The notes beneath the pieces were generated by a model. That model was given only the letters and a program-made list of their open reading frames with translations. It ran no database searches and was not told the origin of the DNA. From Candidatus Glassbacteria bacterium (GTDB taxonomy: Bacteria; Gemmatimonadota; Glassbacteria; GWA2-58-10), in contig VRUH01000001.1 of the NCBI GenBank assembly GCA_019456185.1, positions 144,937-208,936 of the forward strand: a stretch of DNA of 64,000 nucleotides, given 5' to 3'. Both the position numbers and the translations under genes were made by a program. Positions within the stretch are counted from its first letter, which is position 1; each line of letters starts with the position of its first letter. This document shows, piece after piece, positions 44,866 through 54,107 of the stretch.

Positions 44866-47800
44866 ATGCTCTCTGTCATTTCCTACGCCGCCATCCTGCT
44901 GCTTTGCGCAGCCTGCCCGCTCCGGGCGGATTGGAACCAGTATCGGGCCGATGCCACCCGCGGTGGATTCACTGCCGAGCCGCTGCCCGACAGGCTCTAC
45001 CTCCAGTGGGTCTTCCATCCGGCCCAGCCCCCGGCACCCGCCTGGCGGGGAGTAGACACCCGCATGCCGTTTGATTACGCCTTCCACACAGTGGCCGCCG
45101 GGGGAAAACTGTTTTTCGGCAGCAGCGCCGACTGCAAGCTCTACGCCCTGGACGCGGAGAGCGGCAGGGAACTCTGGAGCTTCTTTACCGGCTCGCCAGT
45201 GCGTTTCGCCCCGGCTGTCCGGGGAGAGAGGCTTTACGCTCTCAGCGATGACGGTTTCCTCTACTGCCTGTCGGCCGCCGACGGCCGGCTTCAGTGGAAA
45301 GTGCGCGGCGGCCCCGGCGGTGGCCTGGTGCTGGGCAATGACCATCTGGTCTCGCGTTGGCCCGCGCGAGGCGGGCTGGCGGTGGTTGGCGACACGGTGT
45401 TTTTCGCCGCGGGAATCTGGCCCAGCGAGGGGATTTACCTCCATGCCGTTGAGGCCCGCACCGGCGGTTCCATCTGGGTTAACGACAGCAGTGGGGGGAT
45501 GGTGATGGACAAGCCCCACGGCGGAGCGCGAGCCAGAAGCGGAGTCTCGGCCCAGGGCTACCTGGCGCTCGACGGCACGACCCTGCTGGTGCCCACAGGC
45601 CGCTCGGTCCCCGCCGCGTTCGACAGCCACACCGGCCGGTTCCGCTACTTCCACCAGCAGAACAACCGCTCGCTCGGTGGCTCCAGGGTGATGGCCACGG
45701 CGGGGTTCTTTCTGGCCGATGCCGGCAACTCACGCTCGACCGAGTTGAGAGCCGGCCCGCACAAGGCGCTGTTCCGCGCCTCGGACGGCTCGCGGGCGGC
45801 AGTCAACGAGCTGCACGCCACGGCGGTCGCCTGCACTCCCGATGGATGGCTCTACTGTTCCGACCGCTCCGGGTTTCATGGCTGGGACCTGGACAGCGCG
45901 TTCGAGCAGCGGCCGGTCCGTGACCGTAACGGCCAGGCCAGCCCCCGCGATTACCTCAAAGCTCCCTCGCTGAATATTCCAACTCCGGGTTTCACCGGCG
46001 GTGTATCGCTGATTGTCGCCGCAGACAAGGCGGTGATGGGTACGGCCGACGGCCGCGTGGCCGTGGTGGACCTGACCGGTGAACGGCTGGCCTGGTCGGC
46101 GGCGATCGAGGGCCGGCCGCTGGGACTGGCCGCCTGCGGGGGCAAGCTGTTCGTCAGCTCGGACAATGGCTCGATCTACTGCTTTGGCGGAGAGGCGACT
46201 TCCGGGCCGGAACATATCCACCAGCCGCGGGTCAACGAGCCTTACGGGGACAACAGCCTGTACGAGCGGGCCGCACGCGAGATAATCGAGCGCACGGGAG
46301 TTACCGAGGGCTACTGCGTGGACCTGGGCTGCGGCGATGGCCGGCTGGCCTTCGAGCTGGCCCGGCTGACCAACCTGCGGATCTACGCCGTCGACCCGGA
46401 CCCGGAGCGGGTGGCCCGCGCCCGCCGTCTACTCGATTCAGCCGGGCTGTACGGCACGCGGGTCACGGTCCACCTGGCCGACCCTCAGGCAACTGATTAC
46501 CCGGATTATTTCGCCAACTTGGTTGTCTCCGCCCAGTCGGTCGAACAGGAAGCTCAAGCGTTCGCCGGGGCCGAGGCCCGGCGGCTGATGCGGCCCTGGG
46601 GCGGGATGAGTTGTGTGGGCCGGCCGGAGCGGATGGAACTCGAGCGCAGGGAAGCGCTGGCCGGGGCCGACCCCGAGTGGAGCCACCTCTACCACGATCC
46701 GGCCAACACGCTTTCGAGCTCGGACAGCCTGGTCGGCGGAAAACTTTCCATCCTCTGGTACCGGGACAGCGACCAGTTGATGCCCTCGCGCCACGGACGC
46801 GGAGTGGGGCCGCTGTTCAGCCGGGGTCTGCTGTTCGTCCAGGGGATCGACGAGCTGCGCGCAGTGGACGCCTACAACGGCCGCCCGGTGTGGTCCTACC
46901 CGTTGATGGACCTGATGAAGGCCTACGACCAGGAACACCTGGTGGGAGCCGCGGCCACCCAGGGCAATATCTGCCTGGAAGGCGACAGGCTCTATCTCCG
47001 CTCGCCGGGAAACCCGACCGACGGTGATTTCGCGGGCAAGAGCTGCCTGGTGCTGGACGTGGCCAGCGGTAGGAAAATCGCCGAGTACACGATCCCCGGC
47101 GACGATGAAAACAGTGAAGGCAGTAAATTCTGGGGCTACCTGGCCGTGCAGGACGGTATCCTCTACGGTTCGGTGGCGAACACCGATCACGTCCTCGAGT
47201 ACTCCTACCGTGAGTCGGACATGAACAAGCTGTTCTCCGAGTCGAAGCGGTTTTTCGCCCTGGAAGCCTCCACCGGCGAGCGGCTCTGGAGCTTCACCCC
47301 CGAGCATTCGATCCGGCATAACGCCATCGCTATCGGCGGCGGCGCGGTGTACCTGATCGACCGCCCGCTGGCCGTCTCTGACGCGGTGGTGCGCAACCCC
47401 CACCGGGCAGGCAGGACCCTCACCCAAAGCGACCTCCACCCCGAGGGGACCTTGCTGGCGCTGGACGCCCGCACCGGGAGCGAACTCTGGCGTTCTCAGG
47501 AGAAGGTTTTCGGCACCCTGCTGGTGTTGAGCAGCGAGCGGGACGTGCTGCTGATGAGCTACCAGGACACCCGTTTCAAGCAGGATTCTGAGTTTGGCGG
47601 AAAGATGAGGGCCTTCCGCGCCTCGTGCGGGGTAAGGCTCTGGGATGTGGGCATAGAGAAAAAGAAAGGCTACAACTACAGTTCCCGGCCGCTGGTTATC
47701 GGCAATACGGTCTACCTCGAACCCGGCGCCTGGGAACTGGAGACCGGCATGCGCCTGGATTTCAGCATGGCCCGCTCCTACGCCTGCGGGATTATCACCG

Positions 47801-48012
47801 GCTGCCCGGAGATGCTGGTCTTCCGCTCGGCCACGATGGGCTACCTAGACCTCACCCGCGGCGGCTCAACTGAGAACTATGGTGGAATCCGTCCCGGCTG
47901 TTGGATTAACGCCTTACCGGTAGGCGGGCTGGTGCTGATGCCGGACGCCACCGCCAGGTGTGACTGCAGCTACCTGATCAAGGCCAACATAGCGTTGGCG
48001 CCCACACGCTGA
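44866..48012 (+). CDS. Secreted PQQ-like propeller with embedded SAM methyltransferase
   Basis: A 1,048-residue protein with a signal peptide (AAILLLCAACPLRADW). Residues about 25-450 form a PQQ/BamB-like propeller (KLYALDAESGRELWSF, GGSIWVNDSS). Residues about 465-590 are a class I methyltransferase with motif I VDLGCGDGRLAFELAR near residue 485 and an acidic strand (IYAVDPDPERVARAR). Residues 600-1,045 are a second propeller (ALEASTGERLWSFTPE, LLALDARTGSELWRSQ). SAM is not expected in the periplasm, so the middle domain may be inactive or bind another ligand. Similar fusions occur in Planctomycetes-like genomes. The start at 44866 opens the signal peptide. Function is unknown. Confidence 0.8.
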   Translation: MLSVISYAAILLLCAACPLRADWNQYRADATRGGFTAEPLPDRLYLQWVFHPAQPPAPAWRGVDTRMPFDYAFHTVAAGGKLFFGSSADCKLYALDAESGRELWSFFTGSPVRFAPAVRGERLYALSDDGFLYCLSAADGRLQWKVRGGPGGGLVLGNDHLVSRWPARGGLAVVGDTVFFAAGIWPSEGIYLHAVEARTGGSIWVNDSSGGMVMDKPHGGARARSGVSAQGYLALDGTTLLVPTGRSVPAAFDSHTGRFRYFHQQNNRSLGGSRVMATAGFFLADAGNSRSTELRAGPHKALFRASDGSRAAVNELHATAVACTPDGWLYCSDRSGFHGWDLDSAFEQRPVRDRNGQASPRDYLKAPSLNIPTPGFTGGVSLIVAADKAVMGTADGRVAVVDLTGERLAWSAAIEGRPLGLAACGGKLFVSSDNGSIYCFGGEATSGPEHIHQPRVNEPYGDNSLYERAAREIIERTGVTEGYCVDLGCGDGRLAFELARLTNLRIYAVDPDPERVARARRLLDSAGLYGTRVTVHLADPQATDYPDYFANLVVSAQSVEQEAQAFAGAEARRLMRPWGGMSCVGRPERMELERREALAGADPEWSHLYHDPANTLSSSDSLVGGKLSILWYRDSDQLMPSRHGRGVGPLFSRGLLFVQGIDELRAVDAYNGRPVWSYPLMDLMKAYDQEHLVGAAATQGNICLEGDRLYLRSPGNPTDGDFAGKSCLVLDVASGRKIAEYTIPGDDENSEGSKFWGYLAVQDGILYGSVANTDHVLEYSYRESDMNKLFSESKRFFALEASTGERLWSFTPEHSIRHNAIAIGGGAVYLIDRPLAVSDAVVRNPHRAGRTLTQSDLHPEGTLLALDARTGSELWRSQEKVFGTLLVLSSERDVLLMSYQDTRFKQDSEFGGKMRAFRASCGVRLWDVGIEKKKGYNYSSRPLVIGNTVYLEPGAWELETGMRLDFSMARSYACGIITGCPEMLVFRSATMGYLDLTRGGSTENYGGIRPGCWINALPVGGLVLMPDATARCDCSYLIKANIALAPTR

Positions 48013-48101
48013 AAGTCAACGATCCCGGGTTTTGCCTGAATTTACTTCTATCTCGAAACGAACAGTTCGGTTTTCATCCTTGAATCCGTTTGAGAGGAAT
48101 C

Positions 48102-50402
48102 ATGGTAAGACCGGTTGAATCGCCAGCGAGTAAAATCCTGTTGTTCATCTTGCTGTCTTTCTGCGCAGCCTGCTCCAGGGAAGAAATGCTGATTTCAGAC
48201 AATGGTAATGCCCGGCTGGCGATCGTTACGGATTTTGGAGATTACGCTGACAACGCTGCGGCAGCCGGCAGCGAGGACCTGGTTGACTGGAACAGCCGGG
48301 ATGAGCGGGCAGCTACTGTCTGTACCGAGGCGTTCGCGGCGATGGAACTGAGGACATTCCTGTGCAGGATAGCGGGCCTGGATCAAAGTGACAGCACGGT
48401 AATCCCGATCCTCGAACCCGGGGATAAGGTGATGGAAGTCGATAATGTCATCGTTGTCGGGCAGACGGCCGGCAGGAACATCTATCGAGAGCTGGACCGG
48501 GAGATCGAAAGCGCGAGCGGCGATGCATTCATTATCAGAAGCGGCAGGCTAGACGGGAAAAACACAATTGTTATCAGGGGGAAAACCAGGTCCGGAACCC
48601 TCTATGGTGTCTACCACCTGCTGAATTTACTCGGATGCCGCTGGTATGCTCCGGGCCCCGATGGAGAGATTATTCCCCGCAGGGACAGACTGGTGCTGGG
48701 CAACCTGGATATTACCAGGCAGCCGGCGGCGGAGATAAGAGGCTTCTGGGTTTCAAACGGCAAAGTGGAGGCCGAGGTCAATGACATGACCTGGGAGGGC
48801 CGATTGACCGACAGGGGTGACGATGCGTTTTTTACCTGGATGGCCAGAAACCGCCTTAACTTCTTCTGGAACAGGGAAGAGGAATGGCGGTCGATGAAGA
48901 AACTCGGTATCGGCCTTACCGCCGGGGAGCATGTCACCTATTACGAGCTTCTCAGGGCGGACAAACCCTACCCATACGACCACAGCCTGTTCCACGATGA
49001 CGGCAGTCTGCCGGAGGACCCCTATCCAGTCGGCGATGAATACAGGGGCGATCTCGACAATGACGGCACGTTGTCTTACGCCGAAGCGCATCCGGAATGG
49101 TACGGGATAACCAGGGAAGGCGAAAGATTCTTCCCGGTAAGGCCCTTCGGCACCAACTACTGCACATCGAGCGAATCAGGCTTTGCCGAACTGATGAAAA
49201 ACATCATTGTCTATCTCCGCAATGGCGATGGGCATAATGCGGATACGTTCAGTTTCTGGCCCCTGGATGGAGGTGAATGGTGCAGCTGCGCCAGGTGCAG
49301 CGCGGAGGACAAAAACGACACGGATATATTGCTGGAACTGGTTTACAAAATACGGCAGGGTCTGAAACAAGCTTACCATACCGGTGAACTCGACAGGGAC
49401 ATCCCGGTCCACAGCCTGATATACGTGCAGACCAAAACTTTGCCTTCCCGCGAGCTTCCCGCGGATTTCGACTATGACAACATAGTGTTGACTTACTTTC
49501 CGATCGGCCGCTGTTACGCACATAATTTCAACGACACGCTCTGCACCGAGGTAAACTGCAAATACCTGCAAGTGCTGCTCGATTGGAGTTCCGAATCCTG
49601 CCTGTACAGGGGCAAGCTCCTGCTGGGCGAATACTACAATATCTCCGGTTTCAGGGACCTGCCGTTGGTTTTCAAGACCACAATGGCCAACGATATTCCC
49701 TTTTATCTGAATTCGGGGATCGCAGGCCTTCACTACATGCATCCATCAATCGCTGAAATGGGGGTTCGCCGGCTGATCAACTACCAGTTGGCGCAAACGC
49801 TGTGGGACCCCGAGCTCGATACGGACCAGCTGCTGGATGATTACTTCAACAGTCTCTATGGCCCGGCGGCACCAGCGATGAAAGAGTTCTACGACTTGCT
49901 GGAAACAGCAGTGGCCAATGTCAAGGCCTGGCGGTATTATCTCCGGCCGCGGATAAATGCGGTAGCCTCAGGCAGGGCCGACTCGATCTTTCCAATTCCA
50001 GTGATGAAAGAGCACCTCCACTACCAGGCCTGCTCTTCTGAAACCGACGACGCCCTGGACTGGATTCCGATGATTGAAAAAATCCACCAGTGCAGGAGCG
50101 CCCTCGACCGAATTCTGGCCGCTGACCTTCCTCCTGCCCTACGGCGCCGGATCGAGGAGGATGAGTACGGCTTCCAGCACCTCGAAGCTAGCACCGATCT
50201 GTTCGACAGCCTGATTATTCTGATCACGCAGCAGGGTTCCGCCGGCGCCGAATATGATAGAGCCTTGCTGCGGGCCCGGAAGGCGGCCGAGTTTCTCGGC
50301 AGTTACAGGATAAAAAGCCCGGCGCTGGGAGTTGCAAACGCTTACGAAGCCACCGATCTCGTGGAAGCCTGCCGGATACTTTTAGCTGGGTACGACAAAT
50401 GA
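48102..50402 (+). CDS. DUF4838 lipoprotein, glucuronidase-like glycosidase
   Basis: A 766-residue lipoprotein (signal with lipobox CAAC at LLSFCAACSREE). The N-terminal domain (IVVGQTAGRNIYREL, TRSGTLYGVYHLLNLLGCRW) is the alpha-glucuronidase/GH20b-like domain that precedes many glycosidase barrels. The central DUF4838 domain carries FSFWPLDGGEWCSCARCSAE and AGLHYMHPSIAEMGVRRLI. DUF4838 proteins are regarded as glycoside-hydrolase-like, but their substrates are not settled. The ATG at 48102 has AGAGGA five bases upstream. It follows the PQQ-methyltransferase gene by 89 bases on the same strand. Confidence 0.85.
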   Translation: MVRPVESPASKILLFILLSFCAACSREEMLISDNGNARLAIVTDFGDYADNAAAAGSEDLVDWNSRDERAATVCTEAFAAMELRTFLCRIAGLDQSDSTVIPILEPGDKVMEVDNVIVVGQTAGRNIYRELDREIESASGDAFIIRSGRLDGKNTIVIRGKTRSGTLYGVYHLLNLLGCRWYAPGPDGEIIPRRDRLVLGNLDITRQPAAEIRGFWVSNGKVEAEVNDMTWEGRLTDRGDDAFFTWMARNRLNFFWNREEEWRSMKKLGIGLTAGEHVTYYELLRADKPYPYDHSLFHDDGSLPEDPYPVGDEYRGDLDNDGTLSYAEAHPEWYGITREGERFFPVRPFGTNYCTSSESGFAELMKNIIVYLRNGDGHNADTFSFWPLDGGEWCSCARCSAEDKNDTDILLELVYKIRQGLKQAYHTGELDRDIPVHSLIYVQTKTLPSRELPADFDYDNIVLTYFPIGRCYAHNFNDTLCTEVNCKYLQVLLDWSSESCLYRGKLLLGEYYNISGFRDLPLVFKTTMANDIPFYLNSGIAGLHYMHPSIAEMGVRRLINYQLAQTLWDPELDTDQLLDDYFNSLYGPAAPAMKEFYDLLETAVANVKAWRYYLRPRINAVASGRADSIFPIPVMKEHLHYQACSSETDDALDWIPMIEKIHQCRSALDRILAADLPPALRRRIEEDEYGFQHLEASTDLFDSLIILITQQGSAGAEYDRALLRARKAAEFLGSYRIKSPALGVANAYEATDLVEACRILLAGYDK

Positions 50403-50775
50403 AATACTCTGCATGCGAGTCTGCGGGGTAACGGATGTTCGATTTGATCGGTTTTGACTCCACCCCACGGGCGAACACGCGGGTTCACCCTAGAGCTGAT
50501 CTGAGGCGGTTAGCCCCGGAGCAAAGCTGCGGGGGATTCCCTTTGATTGAATGCTGGAAGAAATGGTGGGCAATATTCGAAATTATCGGCGGGCAGGTCA
50601 TCCGAAGTTCAGATGGTTATCTTTATTTCCTCGGGCGCTAACGTGGCCGCCGCTGCCAAGCTGCTGGAAGGTCCCTGCCGGGGACGTACCGTGGCCGTGA
50701 TGCTCTGCGACAGCGGGCTCAAATACCTGAGCACCGACCTCTGGCCCCCGCTGGATCAACAGCCAGGGGCACTGC
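50403..50775. other. Gap between DUF4838 gene and GH10 gene
   Basis: About 370 bases; only the cysteine synthase relic in its right half is recognisable. Short frames to its left carry no family signal, and no terminator was seen. Confidence 0.5.
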
Positions 50776-50792
50776 CTACTTCTCCACCGTAA
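50613..50792 (+). pseudogene. C-terminal relic of cysteine synthase
   Basis: The frame reads VIFISSGANVAAAAKLLEG, then GRTVAVMLCDSGLKYLSTDLW, the usual end of CysK/cystathionine-beta-synthase-type PLP enzymes. The PLP Lys and the N-terminal domain are absent, and no start or similarity exists to the left. The last codons run into the end of the GH10 gene. With the cysteine desulfurase relic at 44228 it frames a 6.3-kb island. Confidence 0.75.
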
Positions 50793-52125
50793 AAACCCAA
50801 CTGTTCTGTTCGTCTCGCCGCAGCTTCACATCCCATGCCTTTTCCCGGCCACCGGCTATTCTCAGTTCAATCAAGTAATCTCCCAAAAAAGCCCGGAAGC
50901 TGACCTCGCCCCCGGCATCGGCAGTCAGTTCCAGGTTGGTTCGCCACTTTTCGTGCAGCAGTTCTTTGACCTTGTGGTAGACCGGCTTGGGCCGGTAACG
51001 TTCATCCAGCAGGCCGCCGCCCTTCTGCCAGACGTTGCGGTCGGTAAAGCCCCAGAAGTTAAACGACATCATGCCGGGCTGGGCAAACGCCAGGGTAAGC
51101 ATCTGCTCGGTAAACTGGCTCTGTGCCTCCAGGTCCCATTCTCCGGTACGCCAGCCGCCGGTGATCTGCTTACCCCCGGATTGGGGTGTAAACTCGGTCA
51201 CGTGCAGCGGCAGCCCCAGTTCGGAAATCCGCCGGTAGGTTTTCAGCACCTGGCGGGGCGGGTACCATTCCTGGCGCGGTTCGTGGGCCTGGATCCCCAG
51301 GCCTGAAATTGGCACTCCCCGGCGCAGCAGTTCCTTGACCAGTTGGTAGAAATTCTCCCGGGTTTCCTCTTTGGTAATCTGGTAGAAATCATTCAGCACC
51401 AGGTGTGCACCCGGGTTGGCCTGGTGGGCCCAGCCAAACGCCTGCTCGACCAGGCCGGCGTTCACCTCGGGCCCCACGGCAATCCAGACCCCGCTGCTGT
51501 CGTCCGTCCAGGCCCGCGTGTTCACCGCCTCGTTGACCACGTCCCAGAGATCTATCTGGCCGGTCCAACCGCCCACGGCGTTCTTTACCCGGGCTGCCAG
51601 GTATTCCAGTTGCTCGCTGTCCGAATATTTTTCAATCCAGGCTGGTTTGCCGCTGGGGGCGGTCCAGACCAGCGGGTGCCCTTTGGCGGTGATCCCATTG
51701 GTCAGGCACCATTCCAGCACCGGCTCCATCCGCCGCCAGAGGGGTTTGCCCTGTTCGGGCTCGTAGGCCGCCCAGTAAAACGGGAAAATGGCGAAATTGA
51801 AGATCTCCTTAAAGCGCGCCCGGTAGGTTTCAGGGTTGTAGGGCTGGCCCTCGCGGATCTGGTCAAAGATGATGCTGCCCACCAGGAACGGCGAATTCTG
51901 CTGCTTGATGCTGACCCGTACGCCGGAAATCGGCTGGCCCTCTGCATCTACAAACCGGATCCGGGCATCAGTTTTCCGGTACTTTTCGATGTCACGCTCG
52001 GCCTGCTGCATCAATTCGCGCTCGACCCGGACCACTTCGGCCGAGGGCTCGTCCATGGCAAGGGCAACTTTAGTGGTTGCCACACAAAGCAAAGTTGCCA
52101 GCAGCAATGTAAATGAAATCCGCAT
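50776..52125 (-). CDS. Secreted GH10 endo-beta-1,4-xylanase
   Basis: A 449-residue exported xylanase. The signal peptide ends near KVALAMDE. An N-terminal beta domain (IRFVDAEGQPISGVRVSIKQ) precedes the GH10 barrel (KGHPLVWTAP). The acid/base is E199 in LWDVVNEAVN and the nucleophile is E311 in PLHVTEFTP. A short C-terminal beta domain follows. The start at 52125 has AAGGAGA six bases upstream; an ATG at 52161 is part of the leader element. It should cut xylan or related beta-1,4 glycans outside the cell, together with the DUF4838 and jelly-roll proteins. Confidence 0.9.
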   Translation of the reverse strand: MRISFTLLLATLLCVATTKVALAMDEPSAEVVRVERELMQQAERDIEKYRKTDARIRFVDAEGQPISGVRVSIKQQNSPFLVGSIIFDQIREGQPYNPETYRARFKEIFNFAIFPFYWAAYEPEQGKPLWRRMEPVLEWCLTNGITAKGHPLVWTAPSGKPAWIEKYSDSEQLEYLAARVKNAVGGWTGQIDLWDVVNEAVNTRAWTDDSSGVWIAVGPEVNAGLVEQAFGWAHQANPGAHLVLNDFYQITKEETRENFYQLVKELLRRGVPISGLGIQAHEPRQEWYPPRQVLKTYRRISELGLPLHVTEFTPQSGGKQITGGWRTGEWDLEAQSQFTEQMLTLAFAQPGMMSFNFWGFTDRNVWQKGGGLLDERYRPKPVYHKVKELLHEKWRTNLELTADAGGEVSFRAFLGDYLIELRIAGGREKAWDVKLRRDEQNSWVFTVEK

Positions 52126-52153
52126 AACGGTCTCCTTCACTCCAGAGTATTCA

Positions 52154-52346
52154 ATCGACATTCACCATATCAAAATTGAAACAGGAAAAGATCGCCTTCT
52201 TTTTCGATTCCGAGCGACAACTTTCATCTTTTTCAGCTTGAAGCGAGAGATTTCCATCGTCTCTATGAAAAATTATCCGTCCTCATCGTGAACATCAATG
52301 ATTTTCCGGGTCTAAGCAGAAAGAAGAGGCTATTCTCCCACTGTTC
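52154..52346 (-). promoter_or_regulatory. Shared leader element, copy B (GH10)
   Basis: Read on the minus strand this aligns with copy C over its whole length and with copies A and D over the last 65 or so bases. TTTCAATTTTGATATGGTGA ends 36 bases before the xylanase start. The TTGATAT part could act as a -10 box, as TATAAT does in copy A. Confidence 0.65.
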
Positions 52347-52602
52347 ATACCAGGGGGAGGGGGGGGCACACGTGACGATTTTAAAACTTTTCTGGCAGAG
52401 ATGCCGGAGGAGATACTAGGGCAGATTCAGGCGGTGGAGGCTTCGGTCTACTTATCAAACCGGACTCGTTTGCGGGCAGCAGTTCAAGGAAAGATTTTAA
52501 CCTTTGGAAAGGAAAACGGAAAATTTTGTTGCAATTACAGAGAAGTGCACCTTAATTTTTATCACCAACTGTTAGAATGCATAAGTGTTCGAAACAAGCG
52601 GA

Positions 52603-52687
52603 AGCCTCCGGTGATACAGATAGCTTGTAAGATCAAGCGGTCGGACCGGCACACTGCCGTGGCGAAATCAACTATCACCAGGAGGCT
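52603..52687 (+). ncRNA. Structured leader of the IS110-type transposase, RBS in stem
   Basis: AGCCTCCGGTGATA (52603-52616) pairs with TATCACC-A-GGAGGCT (52673-52687) around a 56-base loop. The GGAGG ribosome site of the transposase is inside the right arm, so the fold would hide it. IS110 elements encode a bridge RNA in noncoding DNA beside the transposase. Whether this stem belongs to it, or only limits translation of read-through transcripts, cannot be told here. Confidence 0.5.
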
Positions 52688-52690
52688 CCC

Positions 52691-53674
52691 ATGGATTCAA
52701 TTTATTACATTGGCCTGGACATACACAAGAAAACGATAGCTTATTGCGTAAAACGCTCAGACGGTGTACTGATCCGGCAGGGAGCGGTATCGGCAGAGCG
52801 CAAGGCTTTGCTGGAATGGATTTCCGAGTTACCAGGCCACTGGATAGGTGCAATGGAAGCCACCATGTTCACAGGTTGGGTCTATGATTTTCTGAAGCCT
52901 CATGCCTTGGAACTGAAGGTTGCCCATCCCGAGATGCTCAAAGCGATCACGGCGGCCAAGAAAAAGAATGACCGGGCCGATGCCGAGAAGATAGCCGATC
53001 TTCTGCGGGTCAACCTGCTGCCGGAGTGCTATATGGCCCCGACAGAGTTCCGTGAATTGAGACGCATTCTGCGCTACCGAAACATGGTCGTACGCAACGC
53101 CGTCGGGATGAAGAACAAAATATCCGGCCTGTTGATGGAAGTGGGCGCGACCTACGACAAAAGGCGCATTCATGGAAAAAGATATTTCAATTCCCTGCTT
53201 GAGCGTATTGAAGATGTGCCGACATCGGTAAAGGAGCTATTAGCGCTGAGCAGAAGCAACCTTGAGTTGTTTAGCGCTATCCAGAAAAAACTGCTTAAAA
53301 CGCTGAAAGGCAACAACCTGATTCGACAGCGAGTAGAACGTCTGATGAGCATTCAAGGTGTGGGTGAAGTGCTGGCTCTGACCTGGGTACTGGAAATAGG
53401 GGAAGCCTCACGTTTCAGTTTATCGCGTCAGGCCATCAGTTATTGCGGCCTGTGCAGTGCTCAGCATGAATCGGCGGGCAAACAATATCGCGGCCCCATT
53501 TCAAAAAAGCGTAATAAACACCTGCAAACCATGCTGATCGAGGCGGCCAAGCTGGCTCCGCGCTGGAACGACCAACTGGCTATGGTTCACGCAAAAGAAC
53601 TGGCCCGTGGCAACCACAACAAAGCCACATTGGCCGTGGCCCGCAAACTGGTTAAATACCTGCTCGGTCGTTGA
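52691..53674 (+). CDS. IS110-family DEDD transposase/recombinase
   Basis: A 327-residue transposase, intact. The RuvC-like N-terminal domain has the tetrad D10 (IGLDIHKK), E56 (GAMEATMF), D94 and D97 (NDRADAEKIADLL). The C-terminal Transposase_20 domain contains IQGVGEVLALTWVLEIG, and the likely catalytic Ser is S271 in GPISKKRNKHL. Family members recombine DNA under bridge-RNA guidance. The ATG at 52691 has GGAGG five bases upstream, inside an inverted repeat. No frameshift is present, so the element may be active. Confidence 0.93.
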   Translation: MDSIYYIGLDIHKKTIAYCVKRSDGVLIRQGAVSAERKALLEWISELPGHWIGAMEATMFTGWVYDFLKPHALELKVAHPEMLKAITAAKKKNDRADAEKIADLLRVNLLPECYMAPTEFRELRRILRYRNMVVRNAVGMKNKISGLLMEVGATYDKRRIHGKRYFNSLLERIEDVPTSVKELLALSRSNLELFSAIQKKLLKTLKGNNLIRQRVERLMSIQGVGEVLALTWVLEIGEASRFSLSRQAISYCGLCSAQHESAGKQYRGPISKKRNKHLQTMLIEAAKLAPRWNDQLAMVHAKELARGNHNKATLAVARKLVKYLLGR

Positions 53675-54107
53675 TCTGAAGAAATAGCGATTTCGAGCCG
53701 CTGCAACAGGCTGTTTAACGCCCCGTCACATACAGCTGTTTTTATACCGATCTTCCCGGCGTGCCTTGCAGAATGTTGGACTACATGAGCCGGAAAAAGG
53801 CTGCATGACTCCCAACTGTTTCGAGGACGCCGGGTTGACCCAAACTCAATCTTCCGTGAAGGGGAAAATGCCCCTGAGATGGCAAATGGATGTCTGGTCG
53901 CTTGACCTGCGGACCTTACAAAAGATAAAAAAGATCGGCAAACAACAGCTGGCAAATGAAAAAAACCGCCGGAGCGTATCCGTGGGGGTATGGGGAATCT
54001 CCGTTTCCCCCTTGACTATACTTATCATGGATGTTCAACTTGTCCTTACGGCATACAATTGTAAGTTACACACCAGCTGTAAACTTCCAGTTATCAGGAC
54101 AATCTCA
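53675..54107. other. 433-bp gap after the transposase
   Basis: Probably holds the right end of the insertion sequence. Near 53960-54010 it reads AAAAAAACCGCCGG...TATGGGGAATCTCCG, which faintly resembles the last part of leader elements A and D and may be a degenerate fifth copy ahead of the next gene. No gene was seen. Confidence 0.35.

Larger units (their letters stand above)
52603..53674 (+). mobile_element. IS110-family insertion sequence (minimal extent)
   Basis: Includes the structured leader and the transposase gene. IS110 elements usually lack terminal inverted repeats and leave no long duplication, so the true ends could not be set; they may reach about 100-200 bases further on each side. 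It separates the xylanase from the second jelly-roll gene. Confidence 0.7.
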
